From positions 1 through 28,410 of IMG/VR virus record IMGVR_UViG_3300031722_000130: a stretch of DNA of 28,410 nt; one strand, 5' to 3'. The position numbers and the translations under genes are program-made. Under the pieces are notes generated by a model. It worked only from the letters and a program-made list of their open reading frames with translations. It searched no databases and was not told the DNA's origin. Shown piece after piece: positions 12,977 to 19,709 of this stretch; the first letter of the stretch is position 1, and the number at the start of each line of letters is the position of its first letter. The DNA is from a virus.

Positions 12977-13267
12977 ATGGACGACACAGAACGAAATATT
13001 TTTGACATACTACGCAAGCCGGTGTGGATGACGCAGGTACGAATCTTACTTACAACCGAGAATCCTGATCCGCCCGATCATATCAGTAACCGAGTAAAAT
13101 CAATCAAGCTTATACGGCAAGAACTAAGTATTGGGTTGTTTGAGGCAAAGGGTGTGATGGATAAGGTACTCTTGTTGCTGTCTCCAGACAAAATCGGGCC
13201 CGAAACAATGCAGTCCGCCAGACTAAATGATCGGCTTTGTGATCTAGCTAAACAAATCGCAGCATAA
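12977..13267 (+). CDS. Protein with ribosomal L7/L12 C-domain-like segment
   Basis: A 96-residue protein starting MDDTERNIFDILRKPVWM. The segment VKSIKLIRQELSIGLFEAKG followed by VMDKV closely follows the signature of the bL12 C-terminal domain (K...IR...GLGLKEAK..V), the surface that recruits translation GTPases. The rest of bL12 (dimer domain and hinge) is absent. Whether it acts on the ribosome is unknown. No Shine-Dalgarno is seen; the ATG lies one base after the upstream stop (TAATATG), so translation may rely on reinitiation. A longer frame from 12938 is less likely. Confidence 0.6.
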   Translation: MDDTERNIFDILRKPVWMTQVRILLTTENPDPPDHISNRVKSIKLIRQELSIGLFEAKGVMDKVLLLLSPDKIGPETMQSARLNDRLCDLAKQIAA

Positions 13268-13281
13268 CCTAAGGAAAAGAA

Positions 13282-13560
13282 ATGATAATTTACAAATACC
13301 CTCTCGTAATAACCGACACGCAAACCGTTCATCTACCGTACAACGCAAAAATTCTTACTGCGCAAATGCAGGGCGAGGATTTGCGACTGTGGGCATTGGT
13401 CGACGAGCTCGAAAATCTATCCCAACCTGTCAAAATCGCAATCTACGGCACAGGCAATCCTATCGAGGGTGATGCCGGCACCTATATCTCCACTGTCCAA
13501 CTGCAAGGTGGTGGCCTGATTTTTCACGTGTTCGAGAAGGCTGTATCGGATCTGCTATGA
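13282..13560 (+). CDS. Small conserved phage protein, DUF7352-like
   Basis: A 92-residue protein with the pattern of a widespread phage family, as I recall it: MIIYKYPLVITDTQTVHLPY, an AKILTAQ.QG..L.LWALVD middle, then IAIYGTGNPIE and GGGLIFHVFE. The fold is predicted beta-rich. Its role is unknown. AAGGAAAAGAA before the ATG is a good ribosome site, and the stop overlaps the next ATG (ATGA). Confidence 0.8.
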   Translation: MIIYKYPLVITDTQTVHLPYNAKILTAQMQGEDLRLWALVDELENLSQPVKIAIYGTGNPIEGDAGTYISTVQLQGGGLIFHVFEKAVSDLL

Positions 13561-13721
13561 CAAAAATTGACCAAGCAATAGAATACGTCAAAATGGAACT
13601 CGGTTTCGTAAAAGACCCAATTGGGTATCAAGAGGCCGAGTATTACGTTAGCTGCCGAGCAAAAGAAGACATCCTCGAGGATGTTTTGTATCGGCTTGAG
13701 CAAATCAAGAAAGGAAAATAA
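13557..13721 (+). CDS. Small hypothetical protein (54 aa)
   Basis: A 54-residue charged protein MTKIDQAIEYVKMELGFVKD... ending DVLYRLEQIKKGK. The ATG at 13557 overlaps the upstream TGA as ATGA, and the next gene starts 2 bases after its stop. It looks wholly helical. Function unknown. Confidence 0.7.
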   Translation: MTKIDQAIEYVKMELGFVKDPIGYQEAEYYVSCRAKEDILEDVLYRLEQIKKGK

Positions 13722-13722
13722 C

Positions 13723-13926
13723 ATGGACCTCAATACCTCTGCATTTGTGGGTGAATTCACGCTGCGTGGAATCCGTCGAAGCAATGATCGAATTCAGTCC
13801 GACATTGAACCCGGGGCGTATCTCGATGAGTGGCCAGCAGAGTTCGAATTCAACGGTCGCACTTACACGCTGATCGAAATCAATTCGTCGTTCCCTGGTG
13901 GCAGAGAAGAGGCTCACTATGTCTGA
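13723..13926 (+). CDS. Small hypothetical protein (67 aa)
   Basis: A 67-residue protein starting MDLNTSAFVGEFTLRGIRRS. AAAGGAAAATAAC gives the ribosome site. The second half, FEFNGRTYTLIEINSSFPGG, is a probable beta hairpin. Its 3' end overlaps the next gene by 8 bases. Early operon member, function unknown. Confidence 0.7.
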   Translation: MDLNTSAFVGEFTLRGIRRSNDRIQSDIEPGAYLDEWPAEFEFNGRTYTLIEINSSFPGGREEAHYV

Positions 13927-14179
13927 CACTGTAAAAGTCATTGAGGTCGAATGGACCTGGCGTGATCGCTGGTCTGGCCCAGAAAACAATGGGTACACCT
14001 ATCACTGGAATACGGCAATCGCGAAAAAATATATCGCCGATTACTGGGATTCGATGCCCGATTCGGTTCAAGAAGAATACAACAGTCCCGGAATCCTATG
14101 CATAGTTGACGTAAACCCTGTCTTTGCGCTGTTAGTTGAAGGCAAAGGCACCGTCAAAACCAATGAGAAGATGGCATGA
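13919..14179 (+). CDS. Small hypothetical protein (86 aa)
   Basis: An 86-residue protein starting MSDTVKVIEVEWTWRDRWSG, rich in Trp and Tyr. The ATG at 13919 lies within the end of the previous gene, with AGAAGAGG before it; a longer frame from 13898 is possible but has a poorer site. It ends with NEKMA and overlaps the next start as ATGA. No family recognised. Confidence 0.7.
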   Translation: MSDTVKVIEVEWTWRDRWSGPENNGYTYHWNTAIAKKYIADYWDSMPDSVQEEYNSPGILCIVDVNPVFALLVEGKGTVKTNEKMA

Positions 14180-14343
14180 GTTATCTAGAAAAAGCATTGG
14201 CTTGGCTCGACTATGTCTACGTTGCTATTGGGTATGTCGTTCTGAAAGCAATTCTCAAGCCGTTTTTGAAATACTCCGAAACCGCCCGAGGCGTTGACGA
14301 GTATTGGACTGTCTTGATGGGCAACACGAAGAAGCCCGAGTAG
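14176..14343 (+). CDS. Small hydrophobic protein (55 aa)
   Basis: A 55-residue protein MSYLEKALAWLDYVYVAIGY... Residues 12-32 (DYVYVAIGYVVLKAILKPFL) form a weak membrane or amphipathic segment, followed by a polar tail ending MGNTKKPE. The ATGA overlap with the gene before it supports translation. Function unknown. Confidence 0.6.
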   Translation: MSYLEKALAWLDYVYVAIGYVVLKAILKPFLKYSETARGVDEYWTVLMGNTKKPE

Positions 14344-14377
14344 CACTCTTGATTAACCACAACCTAAGGAAGTAAAA

Positions 14378-14692
14378 ATGGAACTCGAAATTACCGCAAC
14401 ACGCACAGAACCAATGCCGAAAGAACTGAAGAAATGGATCAAAGGATTCTGTCAAGGCAAAGAACATGTCGTAGTTGCCCATCGGATGGCCCACTCTAAA
14501 GAGCATCTGGGCAACGTGACTCTTGAGGAGTCGTTAAACTTGATCCGTTATAGTGAGTTGTTTCAGGCGTATGTTGGCGAAGGAGAAATGCACAATCCAG
14601 CACGACAAGAGCTCGTCAAGAAATACGTTGCTGACTGCGTTAAAAAGATCGTCCTCGCAAAATTCGACAAAGCGTATTACTGCGGCGACTAA
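14378..14692 (+). CDS. Hypothetical protein (104 aa), end of early operon
   Basis: A 104-residue protein starting MELEITATRTEPMPKELKKW with AAGGAAGTAAAA before the ATG. Mostly helical, with a HRMAHSKEHLGNVTLEESLN stretch and scattered Cys near the ends. It is the last gene behind the rightward sigma70-type promoter; no terminator is obvious after it. Function unknown. Confidence 0.7.
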   Translation: MELEITATRTEPMPKELKKWIKGFCQGKEHVVVAHRMAHSKEHLGNVTLEESLNLIRYSELFQAYVGEGEMHNPARQELVKKYVADCVKKIVLAKFDKAYYCGD

Positions 14693-14716
14693 TCACAGGC
14701 AGCATTAGCAAATTCG

Positions 14717-14724
14717 GATAAATA
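14717..14724 (+). promoter_or_regulatory. Late-type octamer GATAAATA before the GIY-YIG operon
   Basis: Seven of eight bases match TATAAATA. It ends 5 bases before the ATG at 14730, so a start about 6 bases downstream would give a leaderless mRNA. No Shine-Dalgarno sequence is visible. Confidence 0.5.
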
Positions 14725-14729
14725 TATGA

Positions 14730-15086
14730 ATGCGATCAAACGAATTCATAACTGAAGGGCGTCGTGGCCTTAACAACACGAACCACATAATCTACTGTCT
14801 CAAAAACAAGGTCACCGGCGATATTTACGTCGGTGTCACCTTGGCAGGTAAGGATCCAGACCACTCACTCAAAGTTCGATGGCAGAAGCACGTCCGACGT
14901 GCGCTAACAGAAAAACGTCAGTGGACCTTATGTATCGCTATCCGTAAATACAAGCCAGAGAACTTCGAGACTAGCATCTTAGAAAAAGTCAAAGGCAAAC
15001 TCAACGCGCACCGTCGGGAACACGAGATCATCTCCGAACTCAAGCCGAAGCTGAATGTTGCGCACTATGAATCGAAAGACAAATGA
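14730..15086 (+). CDS. GIY-YIG endonuclease with capsid-targeting-like leader
   Basis: A 118-residue protein. The GIY-YIG fold is clear: HIIYCLKNKVTGDIYVGVTL (residues 19-38) has both conserved Tyr positions, RWQKHVRRAL (50-59) the arginine region, and HRREHEII (94-101) the metal-binding Glu98. It is a single nuclease domain without a DNA-recognition tail, shorter than homing members. The first ten residues MRSNEFITEG precede the domain and resemble the T4 capsid-targeting sequence, with a possible prohead-protease cut after Glu9. The stop overlaps the receiver gene (ATGA). It may be a head-packaged nuclease, a repair/recombination nuclease or a minimal homing enzyme. Confidence 0.85.
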   Translation: MRSNEFITEGRRGLNNTNHIIYCLKNKVTGDIYVGVTLAGKDPDHSLKVRWQKHVRRALTEKRQWTLCIAIRKYKPENFETSILEKVKGKLNAHRREHEIISELKPKLNVAHYESKDK

Positions 15087-15442
15087 AAACCATTCTAGTC
15101 ATCGACGATGCCGAAGTAATCCAACTCATCACTAAATCTGTTCTCGGGCACGACTTCCACATGGTCGAAGCTACTGATTCGGATACTGGATTGATGTTAG
15201 CACAAAATATTGTACCAGACTTGATCCTTCTTGACATTATGATGCCTGGAAATTTTGACGGTCTAGAATTGCTAGACATTATCAAATCTGATGCTACCCT
15301 ATCCCACATCCCTGTCATACTAATGACCGGGCACGACTTCAACGGAATTGCATCAGCAATACGACATGGTGCTGTATCGTATTTCACAAAGCCGTTTAGT
15401 GTCTATCAACTAGCAGTTGCTGTCAAGGAAGCATTAGCATGA
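15083..15442 (+). CDS. Stand-alone response-regulator receiver domain (CheY-like)
   Basis: A 119-residue protein that is only a receiver domain. All key residues are present: acidic pair D8-D9 (LVIDDAE), phospho-acceptor D51 (LILLDIMMPG), T82 (ILMTGHD) and K103 (FTKPF). It should therefore accept phosphate from a histidine kinase. No output domain is fused, as in CheY or Spo0F. Translation is coupled on both sides (ATGA) to the GIY-YIG nuclease and the P-loop kinase. It could tap a host signalling pathway; the cognate kinase is unknown. Confidence 0.92.
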   Translation: MKTILVIDDAEVIQLITKSVLGHDFHMVEATDSDTGLMLAQNIVPDLILLDIMMPGNFDGLELLDIIKSDATLSHIPVILMTGHDFNGIASAIRHGAVSYFTKPFSVYQLAVAVKEALA

Positions 15443-15894
15443 GACTAACAGACATACATCCACAGTTCGTGCTAGTTATGGGCGGCGCTGGATCAGGTAA
15501 AAATTACTTCATCGAACACCACCCAACGCTGTCACATTACACATTAATAGATGTCGACGCAATAAAGGGCAAAATGGGGCTCGATCTTGCTATGAAATCC
15601 ATAAAACCGTCTATGATTGCGGCGTTTGACTCCAAAAAAGACGTCGCACATCCTACCACTGGCGCACATCTTAAAGGGCAGCAAAACAAGATCGCGATTG
15701 CAAAGCAATATGGTTACACGGTGACCCTAATTCTTATCGACACTCCAATCGAGCAGGCTATAGAGCAGGTCAGAAAACGTCGTCGTGAAGGCGGGCATGA
15801 TGTTGGGTTGGAGAAGATTGTTGAGACAAACAAAAAGGCTCGAGAAAATTTTAATCTTCTCAAGCCCTTAGTTGATTCTGCTTTGATAGTTTAG
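15439..15894 (+). CDS. Zeta-toxin-like P-loop kinase
   Basis: A 151-residue protein. The Walker A motif is GGAGSGKN (residues 15-22), followed by IDVDAIK (37-43), where zeta/AAA_33-type small-molecule kinases hold their catalytic acid, and VRKRRREGGHDVG (111-123), the arginine-rich lid region of this family. Zeta toxins phosphorylate UDP-N-acetylglucosamine, but phage relatives have no proven substrate. No antitoxin gene is adjacent. It is the third gene of the coupled operon, and its TAG overlaps the stop of the convergent gene at 15891. Confidence 0.82.
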   Translation: MRLTDIHPQFVLVMGGAGSGKNYFIEHHPTLSHYTLIDVDAIKGKMGLDLAMKSIKPSMIAAFDSKKDVAHPTTGAHLKGQQNKIAIAKQYGYTVTLILIDTPIEQAIEQVRKRRREGGHDVGLEKIVETNKKARENFNLLKPLVDSALIV

Positions 15895-16124
15895 TGCAAC
15901 GTGTGAATCATCACTGAATCTGGATCAGCAATCCCAAACGCCTTAAAAATTTCCCTTACTTTTTCTGGTACCTCGAAGTAATCTAACGGCATGAATACTG
16001 ATTTTAGTTCGCCGTCTGGACCCAAAACAAATCCATAGTCTTCATTGGTGATTTCATCATCAAACATTTCCACTCTTGCGTCATCGTCTTGCTCGTATTC
16101 GGGTGCATCATTGTTCTTAGACAT
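15891..16124 (-). CDS. Small acidic hypothetical protein (late)
   Basis: A 77-residue protein starting MSKNNDAPEYEQDDDARVEM. The first 30 residues are very acidic, then YGFVLGPDGELKSVFMPLDY, then a helical end (EKVREIFKAFGI). The ribosome site AGGAGGT is perfect, and a late-type octamer lies 31 bases before the ATG. From memory similar proteins are common in T4-type phages, without known function. Its stop overlaps the convergent kinase stop by 2 bases, with no terminator between them. Confidence 0.8.
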   Translation of the reverse strand: MSKNNDAPEYEQDDDARVEMFDDEITNEDYGFVLGPDGELKSVFMPLDYFEVPEKVREIFKAFGIADPDSVMIHTLH

Positions 16125-16155
16125 TTGGTGTACCTCCTAGTTAATACCGCATTAG

Positions 16156-16163
16156 TATTTATG
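16156..16163 (-). promoter_or_regulatory. T4-type late promoter CATAAATA
   Basis: Seven of eight bases match TATAAATA and it is followed by CTA. It lies 31 bases before the ATG at 16124, in the short gap behind the metallopeptidase-like gene. Confidence 0.68.
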
Positions 16164-16164
16164 A

Positions 16165-16803
16165 TTACACCGGTAATGAACTCAGCTGAATGTAGTAGTC
16201 TACTGTAAGCTTGACTAATTGGTTGACTATAGAATGTTCGGCTCCGAACGCGTTCTTATAGGCTTTATACATCGCAGTCTGTGACATATATTTGCTGTTA
16301 AGTTTTGGTGGCCGATGTTTTAGGTAGATCTCAACTGCAATAGAATAGGCATACGCATCGATCTCGTCCGGATTACCTAAATAATTCTGGTCGTTCTGCA
16401 TGTGTTCGTCATCGTTCCCGCTAACAAACATCGTAGATCCAATGTCAAAATCGCGAGCTCGATATTGCCGTTGATGGACAATCTCGTGCCCACTGCATTC
16501 GATAAGATCAATACAAACCTGTGGCCAATCTATATCGGCAATCTTGATCGTTTTCTGATCCGGATTGTATGTGACGTAAATAGTGATCGATTTAGCGCCT
16601 GCTTCGTCATCGTGCGGATCATACAATCCGCCGATAATAATCTGATCGAGATCAACATTGCTGTCTCTGGTGGTGCTAACTCTCGAATCAACATTGCCTA
16701 TTAGGCTACGAATAAATCTAGTAAGTTCGCTCGGGGTAAATTCTGTATCTTTAACTTCTTCCCCGAGCGACTTCATACTTTCGTAAATCTGAATCAGTGT
16801 CAC
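16165..16803 (-). CDS. HExxH metallopeptidase-like protein (zincin)
   Basis: A 212-residue protein. SGHEIVHQRQY (104-114) holds a clean HExxH with H106, E107 and H110, and NPDEIDAYAYSIAVEI (144-159) offers E147 as third zinc ligand 37 residues later, as in gluzincins. This pattern suggests a zinc-dependent peptidase, but the substrate is unknown. The start is GTG at 16803 with AAAGGCACATT upstream. The N-terminus MTLIQIYESM loosely resembles the capsid-targeting leader seen on other proteins here (I-Y-E then S). It is downstream of the SleB-type hydrolase gene. Confidence 0.72.
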   Translation of the reverse strand: MTLIQIYESMKSLGEEVKDTEFTPSELTRFIRSLIGNVDSRVSTTRDSNVDLDQIIIGGLYDPHDDEAGAKSITIYVTYNPDQKTIKIADIDWPQVCIDLIECSGHEIVHQRQYRARDFDIGSTMFVSGNDDEHMQNDQNYLGNPDEIDAYAYSIAVEIYLKHRPPKLNSKYMSQTAMYKAYKNAFGAEHSIVNQLVKLTVDYYIQLSSLPV

Positions 16804-16825
16804 AATGTGCCTTTATAAAATGCAG

Positions 16826-17596
16826 CTATCTTTCGGCGTAAAACAAATGGCCGTCGATTTGAGCGACAAACTTGAGCCGTTTAGCCCATGCCGGCTTAAT
16901 ATACGAGGCATGAAACGATGTTGCTCCTTCAATGATGTCGATCATTTTACCGTTGTTAGCAAGTAATTCGTTGGCTGCGCGTAGGCTTTGTATCCAGTTA
17001 GCACTATTCTTCACTACTGGAGGGCGTTTGCTACAGGTCCACGAAAACTGGCATACTGCGGTTTGCGTACTTTGACTACCTTCGTAAATCACCCCGCATA
17101 TCGTTCTAGGATAGCTCGGTGATTTTAATCGGTTCAATACAACTTGACCTACTGCTATTTTGCCTACGTAGCTTTGGCTCCCAGCCTCGTAATAAATGTT
17201 ATCAGCCATACACTGAAGATCATTTTTCGGGATCGGGACCGGTGTAGTATCTTCCTGTAACGCAAACGTCGGCTCTACTGTAGATTTAAACAGCCAAGCT
17301 GATGCTGCCTCGGCGGCACTTGGGTCTAATGGAGACTCGTCTCCCTCGGTAGCGTGGGCGGTGCCAATTACTGACAATGACTCAATTATTTGAGACACAG
17401 TTTCTAGCTTCTCGGTTACGTACGGTAACATCGAGTTTTGAATGTTAAGAAGTCGGGCTAATGAGTGATCAACTGTTGCAGTTATTTTGGAGTATAACTG
17501 TTCGGTATTACCGAAACTAAGAATAGCAACAAGGCTTAATGTTAACCATACAAAAACTGCGAATGACGACTTACTCGGGAAAAGATTATTTTCCAT
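16826..17596 (-). CDS. SleB-family cell-wall hydrolase, membrane-anchored
   Basis: A 256-residue protein. Residues 11-28 form an N-terminal membrane anchor or signal (FAVFVWLTLSLVAILSFG), followed by a spacer to residue 125. The C-terminal Hydrolase_2 domain (130-253) has ADNIYYEAGSQS with catalytic-type Glu137, then VGQVVLNRLKSPSYP, CQFSWTC and GATSFHASYIKP. SleB-type domains are lytic transglycosylases that cut peptidoglycan. It could serve in lysis from the membrane or as a virion lysin; the anchor favours an envelope-bound lysis enzyme. A late-type octamer lies 46 bases upstream and AGGAG precedes the ATG. Confidence 0.88.
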   Translation of the reverse strand: MENNLFPSKSSFAVFVWLTLSLVAILSFGNTEQLYSKITATVDHSLARLLNIQNSMLPYVTEKLETVSQIIESLSVIGTAHATEGDESPLDPSAAEAASAWLFKSTVEPTFALQEDTTPVPIPKNDLQCMADNIYYEAGSQSYVGKIAVGQVVLNRLKSPSYPRTICGVIYEGSQSTQTAVCQFSWTCSKRPPVVKNSANWIQSLRAANELLANNGKMIDIIEGATSFHASYIKPAWAKRLKFVAQIDGHLFYAER

Positions 17597-17621
17597 CGAT
17601 TGGTTCTCCTTTCAGCAATTA

Positions 17622-17639
17622 CAGATTTTAATGTCTGTT
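17622..17639 (-). promoter_or_regulatory. Small hairpin at the start of the SleB mRNA
   Basis: ACAGA and TCTGT form a 5-base-pair stem with an 8-base AT-rich loop. It begins 3 bases after the late octamer, much like the larger hsp20 hairpin, so it would sit at the mRNA 5' end. Confidence 0.4.
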
Positions 17640-17642
17640 AGT

Positions 17643-17650
17643 TATTTATC
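17643..17650 (-). promoter_or_regulatory. T4-type late promoter GATAAATA
   Basis: Seven of eight bases match TATAAATA. It lies 46 bases before the SleB-type gene, in the 128-base gap after the PAAR-peptidase gene. Confidence 0.65.
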
Positions 17651-17724
17651 ACTCCAGTTAATGAAGCAATAACTAAATATTACAGGTTGTAAAGGAGTAT
17701 GTCAAATCGTTTGGCTAAATTCGG

Positions 17725-18498
17725 TTATGGTACGAGGAACGGTGGTAACCCCTGGCCCTTCGGTCCAGTGCTATGGGTGTAAGGTTCTGCTCCAGTTAAG
17801 GTGCACATGATCCTCGTGGCCTGGCTTTGTGGCTTCCCGTTGTAGGAGATATGAACCCAGGTTGAGTTATGCTTCTCGTAGATGGTCTGAGAGAACGGCA
17901 GATTATTACTGATGATCCACTTAAACATCTCTTGATCCCGTGCTGCAGATCCAGTGGAAATATCTGCCGCGCAACCCAATCCGTGGTCAGTGTTCCCCAT
18001 ACCGCCAGATACTGTTCTGAACCCGCTGTTGAGCTTGTTGGTAGACAGAATATTGAATCCTGCTGCCATGATCGGATCTAAAATTTCTAAGCAGAGTGCT
18101 GACCAGTTACATGCTATCTTGTTTGCAGTTAGCCCACGTTGATCGACTGGGATCTGTTGCGCGTGAGACAGCTTGAAATATTTGCTGACCTGAATCTGCA
18201 TCTCGTTCGTTGTGATCGTTGCTGGAAACTTGCTACAGCTAACGTATTCTGTCGGATTAGGTGCAGGAGTATTAGGTGCATCAGTGGCTTTCGGCATATA
18301 GGTTGCATCTGCTGCTACAACTGCTTTCTGCCCCTCTTCTGTGTTTTCGTACACTGGTGCACCGCCTATCGATAACACTCCAGGCGCGATTACTGCGAAG
18401 CTTGGGAATGGGCCGTTTCCGATGAAGACTGTTGGAGACCCTGTTACGATTACATCACTGTCTGAATCGGTGTCACCCATTCTAGCTGCTTGTGGCAT
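17725..18498 (-). CDS. PAAR-M15 peptidase fusion (tail-tip lysin)
   Basis: A 257-residue protein. The N-terminus MPQAARMGDTDS and FPSFAV..APGVLSIGGAPVY (1-50) match the PAAR repeat fold that caps the tail-tube spike. A Pro/Ala linker (about 70-84) leads to a peptidase M15-like domain with NSGFRT (157-162), H172 and D179 in DHGLGCAADI, and H216 in WVHIS: the H-x6-D ... H zinc set of D-Ala-D-Ala carboxypeptidase/endopeptidase-type enzymes. The likely role is piercing the outer membrane and cutting peptidoglycan cross-links at infection. AAGGAATAAT precedes the ATG. Confidence 0.88.
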   Translation of the reverse strand: MPQAARMGDTDSDSDVIVTGSPTVFIGNGPFPSFAVIAPGVLSIGGAPVYENTEEGQKAVVAADATYMPKATDAPNTPAPNPTEYVSCSKFPATITTNEMQIQVSKYFKLSHAQQIPVDQRGLTANKIACNWSALCLEILDPIMAAGFNILSTNKLNSGFRTVSGGMGNTDHGLGCAADISTGSAARDQEMFKWIISNNLPFSQTIYEKHNSTWVHISYNGKPQSQATRIMCTLTGAEPYTHSTGPKGQGLPPFLVP

Positions 18499-18506
18499 AT
18501 TATTCC

Positions 18507-18710
18507 TTAGAGTGAGGTAGGGTGGGCCATTTCTGACTTAACCGCTTCGATAGCACCTGTTGCTTTTAAGGCAACCACTGATGCAGCTCTACCCAATGAT
18601 GCGTTTGACCCGATGTTTCCGAACAACTCGTGAAGGGTTGCGTCAATTTGAAGCAATGCATTAACTATTGCCTGGGCATCTGCTGAAATAATTGTTGGTT
18701 CCGTTGGCAT
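18507..18710 (-). CDS. Small helical protein in tail-gene context
   Basis: A 67-residue protein starting MPTEPTIISADAQAIVNALL, predicted as two helices rich in Ala. AGGATAACATT is the ribosome site. It lies 8 bases upstream of the PAAR-peptidase gene and 4 bases after the Sm-like gene, so it is probably co-transcribed with tail genes. Function unknown. Confidence 0.75.
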   Translation of the reverse strand: MPTEPTIISADAQAIVNALLQIDATLHELFGNIGSNASLGRAASVVALKATGAIEAVKSEMAHPTSL

Positions 18711-18714
18711 AATG

Positions 18715-19029
18715 TTATCCTAAGATGATTCCAGGTTTGCGTACAGTTTCGATTCCGGTTGTCAACTTGCGATAGTGATCAGCAACTTGCTCTGCGGATA
18801 GGTTATCTAACACCACCTGGCGTTTCGATAATCTAAAAGTTTGCCCCGGCACAACCGACATCATTGGAGGTGCAAATTGAATTCCTCCTTCTCGTAGAGG
18901 TACTACGAGCAATGGCTGGTCGATTACCCATTGCTCTCCGTCGTCGTGTTCCATCTTTGCTACAATTTCTTCGCCGTTGATCAGCTTAAATGATACTATC
19001 GATCCTGCTTCGTAAAATACTTTTTCCAA
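18715..19029 (-). CDS. Sm-like small protein (TTG start)
   Basis: A 104-residue protein. The first 50 residues, with VSFKLINGEEIVAKMEHDDG then PLLVVPLREGG, have the strand order of Sm/LSm-like beta barrels; I recall similar small proteins in T4-type phages. RNA binding is not proven. It starts at TTG 19029, since no ATG or GTG precedes the domain, and GAGGAAATAAA supports this. It directly follows the GNAT-like gene. Confidence 0.7.
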   Translation of the reverse strand: MEKVFYEAGSIVSFKLINGEEIVAKMEHDDGEQWVIDQPLLVVPLREGGIQFAPPMMSVVPGQTFRLSKRQVVLDNLSAEQVADHYRKLTTGIETVRKPGIILG

Positions 19030-19040
19030 TTTATTTCCTC

Positions 19041-19628
19041 TTATTTAGGGTTATACCACATGCCAGTGAATGGCATCAATAAACTACTTTCGTTTACTAG
19101 ATTTTGTTCCGGATAATGATCACGCCGTTCTAGTATCCAACAATAGCGATGCAAGTCTGGGCTACTGTCATCGGGATATACATTGATATCAGTAACCCTA
19201 GGGTCAGCAATGCGCTCTGTCTTAGTATCAAAAATCATCGGCTGCAAGCCTAATGCAGGCAGAGTCTTAGTCCATAGTTTCCTTCCGGCCCAAGTTTGCT
19301 CTAGGTCACTTTGCAGCGACTTATTCAACTTCTCTTTAACGTACTTATACAACTTACCTGCCAGCTGTTGGCCTTTATACGGGTCATACGTTGCTATATT
19401 CTTAGATTGCCAGACTTTGCCGTTAATCCTGCTACGAAAACCTGCATATGCTGCTATTTTTCTATCGTCGTCAGTTAAAATCAAAACACGATCATGCCCT
19501 TCTTCGAGATAGTTCAACATAAAATTGCGGTCAAACATCCCCATCGGATTAGACGCAATTCTATGTTGTTCAGCAAGAGAATACGGAAATTCATTGTCTC
19601 CCACCATTTCGATCTCGTTGATTTTCAT
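19041..19628 (-). CDS. GNAT-like acetyltransferase-fold protein
   Basis: A 195-residue protein. VLILTDDDRKIAAYAGFRSR and IATYDPYKGQQLAGKLYKYV have the layout of GNAT strands 2-4, with G..LA.KLY at the acetyl-CoA loop position; SLQSDLEQTWAGRKLWTKTL fits a variant seen in other phage proteins. Substrate unknown. I prefer the ATG at 19628 (MKINEIEMVGDNEF), because its opening fits the leader found on other proteins here, though AAGG is 11 bases away; an ATG at 19682 would add 18 residues. Confidence 0.65.
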   Translation of the reverse strand: MKINEIEMVGDNEFPYSLAEQHRIASNPMGMFDRNFMLNYLEEGHDRVLILTDDDRKIAAYAGFRSRINGKVWQSKNIATYDPYKGQQLAGKLYKYVKEKLNKSLQSDLEQTWAGRKLWTKTLPALGLQPMIFDTKTERIADPRVTDINVYPDDSSPDLHRYCWILERRDHYPEQNLVNESSLLMPFTGMWYNPK

Positions 19629-19679
19629 TTTAGATATAACCTTAAATTCAGTCTTAACCACACTATCCGCCCCCACAAG

Positions 19680-19693
19680 CATAAATACTTATG
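19680..19693. promoter_or_regulatory. Near-palindromic late promoter between divergent genes
   Basis: CATAAATACTTATG is almost its own reverse complement. The plus strand gives CATAAATA (7 of 8 to the T4 consensus), 22 bases before the endonuclease ATG at 19710. The minus strand gives CATAAGTA, 51 bases before the GNAT-like start. It may work in both directions. Confidence 0.6.
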
Positions 19694-19709
19694 CGAACAA
19701 GGATATTAT

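Noticed and set aside
15439-15894. Toxin-antitoxin unit with the zeta-like kinase as toxin
   Set aside because: No epsilon-like or other antitoxin frame is next to it. The upstream partner is a complete receiver domain.
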